A stretch of 64,000 nt of DNA from CAWAMD01 sp963783045 (GTDB taxonomy: Bacteria; Actinomycetota; Nitriliruptoria; Nitriliruptorales; Nitriliruptoraceae): assembly GCA_963783045.1 (NCBI GenBank), contig CAWAMD010000004.1, positions 178,440 through 242,439 on the forward strand. Direction: 5' to 3'. Position 1 is the first letter of the stretch, and each line of letters begins with the position of its first letter. Position numbers and translations under genes: made by a program. Below, one piece after another: positions 60,726-64,000 of the stretch. Below the pieces are notes generated by a model. The model was not told the DNA's origin, made no database searches, and was given only the letters and a program-made list of their open reading frames with translations.

Positions 60726-61047
60726 CGAGATATGCCTTCGTCAACAGGTGCATGGTGGTGGCTACGAGGTGGCCGTCCCGCGATGCCGGCTCGACGAGGA
60801 CCGGCGCTCGAGGGGCGCGGACCGCATCCGTCGGGGGCACCGCGTCCAGCGAGTCCCCGTCGAGGACACCGACCTCCGGGGACCAGCGTCGGGACGCCCG
60901 GCACCCGGAGGTGAACCGGGTCCTGCAGCACCAACGACCGGCCCGCCGATCGGGTTTCCATGGTACGCGGTCGGCGCGGTCACGCACGTGCCAGTGGCCG
61001 CCCATGCGGGGCGGCCACGGTCGAGCGTGTCGTTCAGCGGCGGCGGA
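60726..61047. other. 322-bp gap between secA and the NarL-type regulator
   Basis: No gene. Apart from the hairpin at 60994-61018 it should hold the secA promoter; TTGACG lies 18 nt before the secA ATG, which is too close to act as a -35. No ribosome-binding site is obvious for secA. Confidence 0.5.
60994..61018 (-). terminator. terminator of the NarL-type regulator gene
   Basis: Perfect 10-bp stem GTGGCCGCCC/GGGCGGCCAC with a 5-nt loop, 30 nt past the stop codon at 61048. Confidence 0.65.
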
Positions 61048-61725
61048 TCACTTGATCTCGAGCAGCTTCTCGCGGACGGCGTAGACGACGGCCTCCATCC
61101 GGGAGTGCAGGTGCAGCTTCTCGAGGATGTTGCGGACGTGGTTCTTGACCGTGTTCTCGGAGATGTAGAGCGCCTTCGCGATCTCGCGGTTGTTCATCCC
61201 CTGCGCGACGTGCTGGAGGACCTCCATCTCCCGCGGGGTGAGCCGCGGAGCGGGGACCTGCTGCTTCTCCTCCTCCTTCTTGATCATGGAGGCGAACTCG
61301 TTGAGCAGCTTCGACGCCATCGACGGGGAGATCAGCGACTGGCCGCCGTAGACGGAGCGCACCGCGTTCCCGATCTCGTCGATCGAGATCTCCTTGAGGA
61401 GGTACCCGTTCGCTCCGGCCTTGATGGCCTGGTAGAGATCGTCCTCCTCGTCGCTGATCGTCAGCATGAGGATCTTCGTGTGCGGCTGCTCTTCCTTGAC
61501 CTCGCGGGTCGCCTCGATGCCGGACAGGCCCGGCATCCGCACGTCCATCACGACGACGTCGGGCATCTCTTCACGCGCCAGCTCGACGGCGCGCTGACCA
61601 TCGCCGGCCTCGCCGACGACGTCGATGTCCTTCTCGTCCTCGAGCACCATGCGCAGGCCACGCCGGAACAGCTCGTGATCGTCGGCGATCAGGATCCTGA
61701 TGCGCTCGTCGTCTTCCACGGTCAT
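61048..61725 (-). CDS. NarL/DevR-type response regulator
   Basis: 225 residues: D15-D16, phospho-Asp61 in VVVMDVRMPGLSG, Lys in GYLLKEISIDEIG, and a LuxR output domain LTPREMEVLQHVAQGMNNREIAKALYISENTVKNHVRNILEKL. No kinase adjoins it. A TAGACT -10-like box lies about 120 nt upstream. Position between secA and hpf is shared with some other actinobacteria (from memory). Confidence 0.92.
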   Translation of the reverse strand: MTVEDDERIRILIADDHELFRRGLRMVLEDEKDIDVVGEAGDGQRAVELAREEMPDVVVMDVRMPGLSGIEATREVKEEQPHTKILMLTISDEEDDLYQAIKAGANGYLLKEISIDEIGNAVRSVYGGQSLISPSMASKLLNEFASMIKKEEEKQQVPAPRLTPREMEVLQHVAQGMNNREIAKALYISENTVKNHVRNILEKLHLHSRMEAVVYAVREKLLEIK

Positions 61726-62058
61726 ACCTCCACACCACGCGCCGGCGGACGACGGTGGCCCCCAGCTGGATGGGCCTCACCAGCAGTGTTCGGCACGGGA
61801 GAGCCAGTCCTGTAGGCAGGCCGTTGCAGACGTGGTAAAGAAAGTCTAGCCAATGTCCCCGTTCGTTCGGGCGGACAACAGGCGCGGCAGGCGCAGGAGG
61901 ATGACAACTGGTGGCCCATCAGGACTGGACCGCCCGATCGTGCCACAGTGCTTGCGGCGTCCGCAAGAGGGTCCAGCCACCCGTATTGCCCGCCCCTCGA
62001 CCACAGGTGGTGGCCCACCGGTCCGGCGGGCCACCACGTGCTGCGGTACGAAGGGGGA
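61726..62058. other. 333-bp gap between the regulator and hpf
   Basis: No gene. It contains the regulator's leader with a TAGACT -10-like box (minus strand, near 61840) and the hpf terminator hairpin at 62007-62037. Confidence 0.5.
62007..62037 (-). terminator. terminator after hpf
   Basis: Perfect 10-bp stem GTGGTGGCCC/GGGCCACCAC with an 11-nt loop, 22 nt past the hpf stop. Confidence 0.65.
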
Positions 62059-62427
62059 CTAGTACTCCCCCTCGGCCACCATGCTCGTCAGGACGACCTC
62101 GTTGGCCTCGGCCGTCTGTCGTCGCGACCGTGAGACGAGCTTGGTCTTGAGCTTGCGGACCTGGCGCGTCAGCTTCGACTGCGCCTGGTCGATCGCCGTG
62201 CTCGGATCCGCGCCAGCCCCCTCGGCACGGAGATATCTCCCCTTCGCGTGCAGAACCACCTCGCAGCGGATCCGGTCCGTGATCCGAGGATTGCTCTCCT
62301 CGGAGAACACGACCTCCATGTCGATGAAGCGATCGAAGAGCGTGCGCACCTTCGAGAGCTTCGTGACGGCTTCCTCCTTCACGTGGGAAGGGACGTCGTA
62401 GTTCTTCCCCTTCACGACGATCTGCAT
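62059..62427 (-). CDS. hpf: ribosome hibernation-promoting factor, short form
   Basis: Binds the 30S decoding region and inactivates ribosomes in stationary phase. 122 residues from MQIVVKGKNYDVPSHVKEEA, with the beta-alpha-beta-beta-beta-alpha core (VVFSEESNPRITDRIRCEVVLHAKG). The C-terminal dimerisation domain of 'long HPF', usual in actinobacteria, is absent, and no frameshifted remnant follows. ATG 62427 with GAGGAGGT upstream; the frame opens further but lacks homology. Confidence 0.92.
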   Translation of the reverse strand: MQIVVKGKNYDVPSHVKEEAVTKLSKVRTLFDRFIDMEVVFSEESNPRITDRIRCEVVLHAKGRYLRAEGAGADPSTAIDQAQSKLTRQVRKLKTKLVSRSRRQTAEANEVVLTSMVAEGEY

Positions 62428-62561
62428 GGGACCTCCTCGTCGTCGATGACGACGCCGGGAGCCGTCGGATCCGGGGAAGCACGGCCGCCCGTGCGTCACC
62501 TCGAACCTAGCAGCGGCGGGCGCGGTCCGAGGCCAGAACGCCAACTTGCCCGACACCGGTG

Positions 62562-63347
62562 TCAGCCGTCCGCGGCGGCCGGTGGCCGACCGTTCGTCCG
62601 ACCCCGCTCGTCGTCGGCGGCGCGCCGCCTGGCCGCAGGGATCCCGAGGCGGTGCTCACCCGCGCGCGCGAGCACGGCGAGGTGCACCTCGCGGGCGCCG
62701 GCGCGGCGCAGCGCCTCGGCGGCGCGCTGGGCCGTCGCCCCGGTCGTCAGCACGTCGTCGACGAGCAGGATCCGCGCCCCGGGGACCGGGCGCCGGGCGC
62801 GGAACACACCGGGCGGTAGACGCCGGCGGCGGGGCGACGGCTGTCGCCCCTGATCGACGAGCCCCCGCGCCACGGTCAGCAGACCCGCCGAGGGACGGCC
62901 GAGCGCGACGCCCACGCGGTCGGCGAGCACGGCCGCGTGGTCGACGCCCCGGCGGGCCCGGCGCCCCGGGTCGGTCGGCACGAACGTGACCACGTCCACC
63001 GCCGGGGTCGGCCCACCCGTCACGGCGCCTGCCAGCAGGTCACCGAGCGCCGGCAGGGCGGCACGGGCACCGCGGACCTTCGCCGCGACCACGGCGTCCG
63101 CGACCGGGCCCGTGTATCGGAAGGCCGCCACGGTGGTCGCGATCGACGTGCCGCTCGGCCAGCAGCCATGCCCCACGTCGGGGTCACCGCCGCAGCGCGG
63201 ACAGGCCTCGACGAACCGCAGGAGGTCCGCAAGCGCGGTGCAGCGTGGACACCATGGCGGGGCCGCCGCCGACCGGCACGACAGGCAGCGGGACGGGACG
63301 AGGAGGTCGAGGCAGGCGCGCGCCGCGATCGCGAGCACGCCGCTCAC
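62562..63347 (-). CDS. comF: ComF-family phosphoribosyltransferase-like protein
   Basis: 261 residues: N-terminal zinc finger with C-x2-C pairs (RCLSCRS, CPRC, CPRCGG) and a PRTase domain with the PRPP loop ILLVDDVLTTGATA. ComF is needed for DNA uptake in competent bacteria; many actinobacterial copies have unknown roles. It lies beside hpf and secA, as in mycobacteria. Arg-rich C-terminal tail. Confidence 0.9.
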   Translation of the reverse strand: MSGVLAIAARACLDLLVPSRCLSCRSAAAPPWCPRCTALADLLRFVEACPRCGGDPDVGHGCWPSGTSIATTVAAFRYTGPVADAVVAAKVRGARAALPALGDLLAGAVTGGPTPAVDVVTFVPTDPGRRARRGVDHAAVLADRVGVALGRPSAGLLTVARGLVDQGRQPSPRRRRLPPGVFRARRPVPGARILLVDDVLTTGATAQRAAEALRRAGAREVHLAVLARAGEHRLGIPAARRRAADDERGRTNGRPPAAADG

Positions 63348-63460
63348 CGTGCGCAGGGTGGATCAGCGGCAGCGAGGAGGCACATGGCTGCAGGCTCGCA
63401 CGTGCGCCGGGGGTTCGCGGCGGGCGGGCGCCGGCGGGCTGGGGACGCCGCGCCGACCGG

Positions 63461-64000
63461 TCAGGCGTCGAAGACCCCGAGGACGACGCCGGCGAGGTGG
63501 TCCGCCGCGCGCGCGCCGACCTCGAGGACCTCCTCGTGCGACGTGGCCTGGCCCTCGCGGTGCACGTTCGTGATCGTCGAGACGCCGAGGACGCGCATGC
63601 CGTGGGCCCGCGCGGCGATGACCTCGAGCACGGTCGACATGCCGACGCCGTCGGCGCCGAACGAGCGCAGCATGTGGACCTCCGCGGGGGTCTCGAAGGC
63701 CGGGCCGGCGAGCCCGACGTAGATGCCTTCCCGCATCGGGGCACCCCGGTCCCGACCGATCGCCATGGCGCGCGCCCGCAGGTCGGCGTCGTAGCTCCTG
63801 CCCATGTCGAGGAAGACGGGAGCGCCCTCGCGCAGCACCCCGGTCAGCGGGGACCGGCCGGTGAGGTTGATCTGGTCGCTGATGACCATGAGGTCGCCGG
63901 GCTCGAAGTCGGTGTTGAGGCCGCCGGCAGCGTTCGTCACGACGTAGGTGGTGGCACCGAGTCCGGCGGCCACCTCGACGAGACGGGTCACGTCGGCGGC
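63461..64000 (-). CDS. purine nucleoside phosphorylase (5' end outside window)
   Basis: The C-terminal 179 residues of a trimeric-type inosine/guanosine phosphorylase. TNAAGGLNTDFEPGDLMVISDQIN, YVGLAGPAFETPAEV (substrate site), ADGVGMSTVLEVIAARAHG and the base-binding Asn in VSTITNVHRE are all recognisable. The frame is open to the window edge. Salvages purines by phosphorolysis. Confidence 0.94.
   Translation of the reverse strand, partial: AADVTRLVEVAAGLGATTYVVTNAAGGLNTDFEPGDLMVISDQINLTGRSPLTGVLREGAPVFLDMGRSYDADLRARAMAIGRDRGAPMREGIYVGLAGPAFETPAEVHMLRSFGADGVGMSTVLEVIAARAHGMRVLGVSTITNVHREGQATSHEEVLEVGARAADHLAGVVLGVFDA

Noticed and set aside
57732..60914. 1060-codon open frame opposite secA
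   Set aside because: Same shadow effect; composition is typical of reversed GC-rich coding sequence.
62000..62058. Frameshifted remnant of a long-HPF C-terminal domain
   Set aside because: No frame downstream of the hpf stop shows the family motifs; the sequence is a terminator hairpin.

Overview
The window is a gene-dense, very GC-rich stretch of an actinobacterial chromosome. The markers are WhiB1, a BldD homologue with an intact c-di-GMP signature, a SigR/RsrA redox pair, a PdtaS-type kinase, a maleylpyruvate-isomerase-fold (mycothiol-linked) protein, TAnnnT-type -10 boxes with apparent leaderless starts, and gene order shared with mycobacteria. The lineage is probably deep-branching (Nitriliruptoria or Egibacter-like is my guess), because many extra genes sit inside the conserved blocks. 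Species cannot be decided from sequence alone.

Region 1 (1-32312, all minus strand) is an expanded form of the actinobacterial argS-lysA-hom-thrC-thrB-rho-rpmE-prfA-prmC-sua5-wecA-atp-murA superoperon. Transcription runs from high to low coordinates: response regulator, argS, lysA, an EF-G paralogue, hom, thrC, an MFS exporter, thrB, transaldolase, rho, an MDMPI protein, rpmE, a DUF1385 protein, prfA, prmC, sua5, LMW phosphatase, a small unknown, YihY, glyA, wecA, atpZ-like, atpI-like, atpBEFHAGDC and murA (cut by the window edge). Runs of 4-nt ATGA/GTGA overlaps show tight translational coupling from prfA to YihY.

Region 2 (32396-46620) is mixed. It has a tRNA-Arg(CCG) with a good promoter, a small acidic protein, a CLC transporter with CBS and TrkA-C-like regulatory domains, the transsulfuration pair cbs-metB (metB carries a 1-nt frameshift), a class A PBP, a diacylglycerol-kinase-type lipid kinase, whiB1, pdtaS, a stand-alone sigma region 4 protein, a DUF5317 membrane protein, a 25-residue membrane microprotein and a conserved unknown.

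Region 3 (46644-64000) resembles the mycobacterial whiB1/pdtaS-sigH-secA1-hpf-comF neighbourhood: bldD (1-nt frameshift), a sugar epimerase, rsrA-sigR, a TcpC-like plus DUF6459 pair, an intact 2.2-kb IS1634-type insertion sequence with a 6-bp target duplication, a collagen-like secreted protein beside a two-component system, secA, a NarL-type regulator, a short hpf, comF and a partial purine nucleoside phosphorylase.

Most notable: (i) a dispersed palindromic repeat family with three copies; (ii) two broken conserved genes that carry an extra T in the same 9-mer; (iii) the small sigma-4 protein next to PdtaS; (iv) the microprotein at 45379-45456; (v) the collagen-like/two-component island; (vi) a Cys-to-Asp MurA predicted to be fosfomycin-insensitive. 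I found no CRISPR array, rRNA, prophage or recognisable riboswitch.
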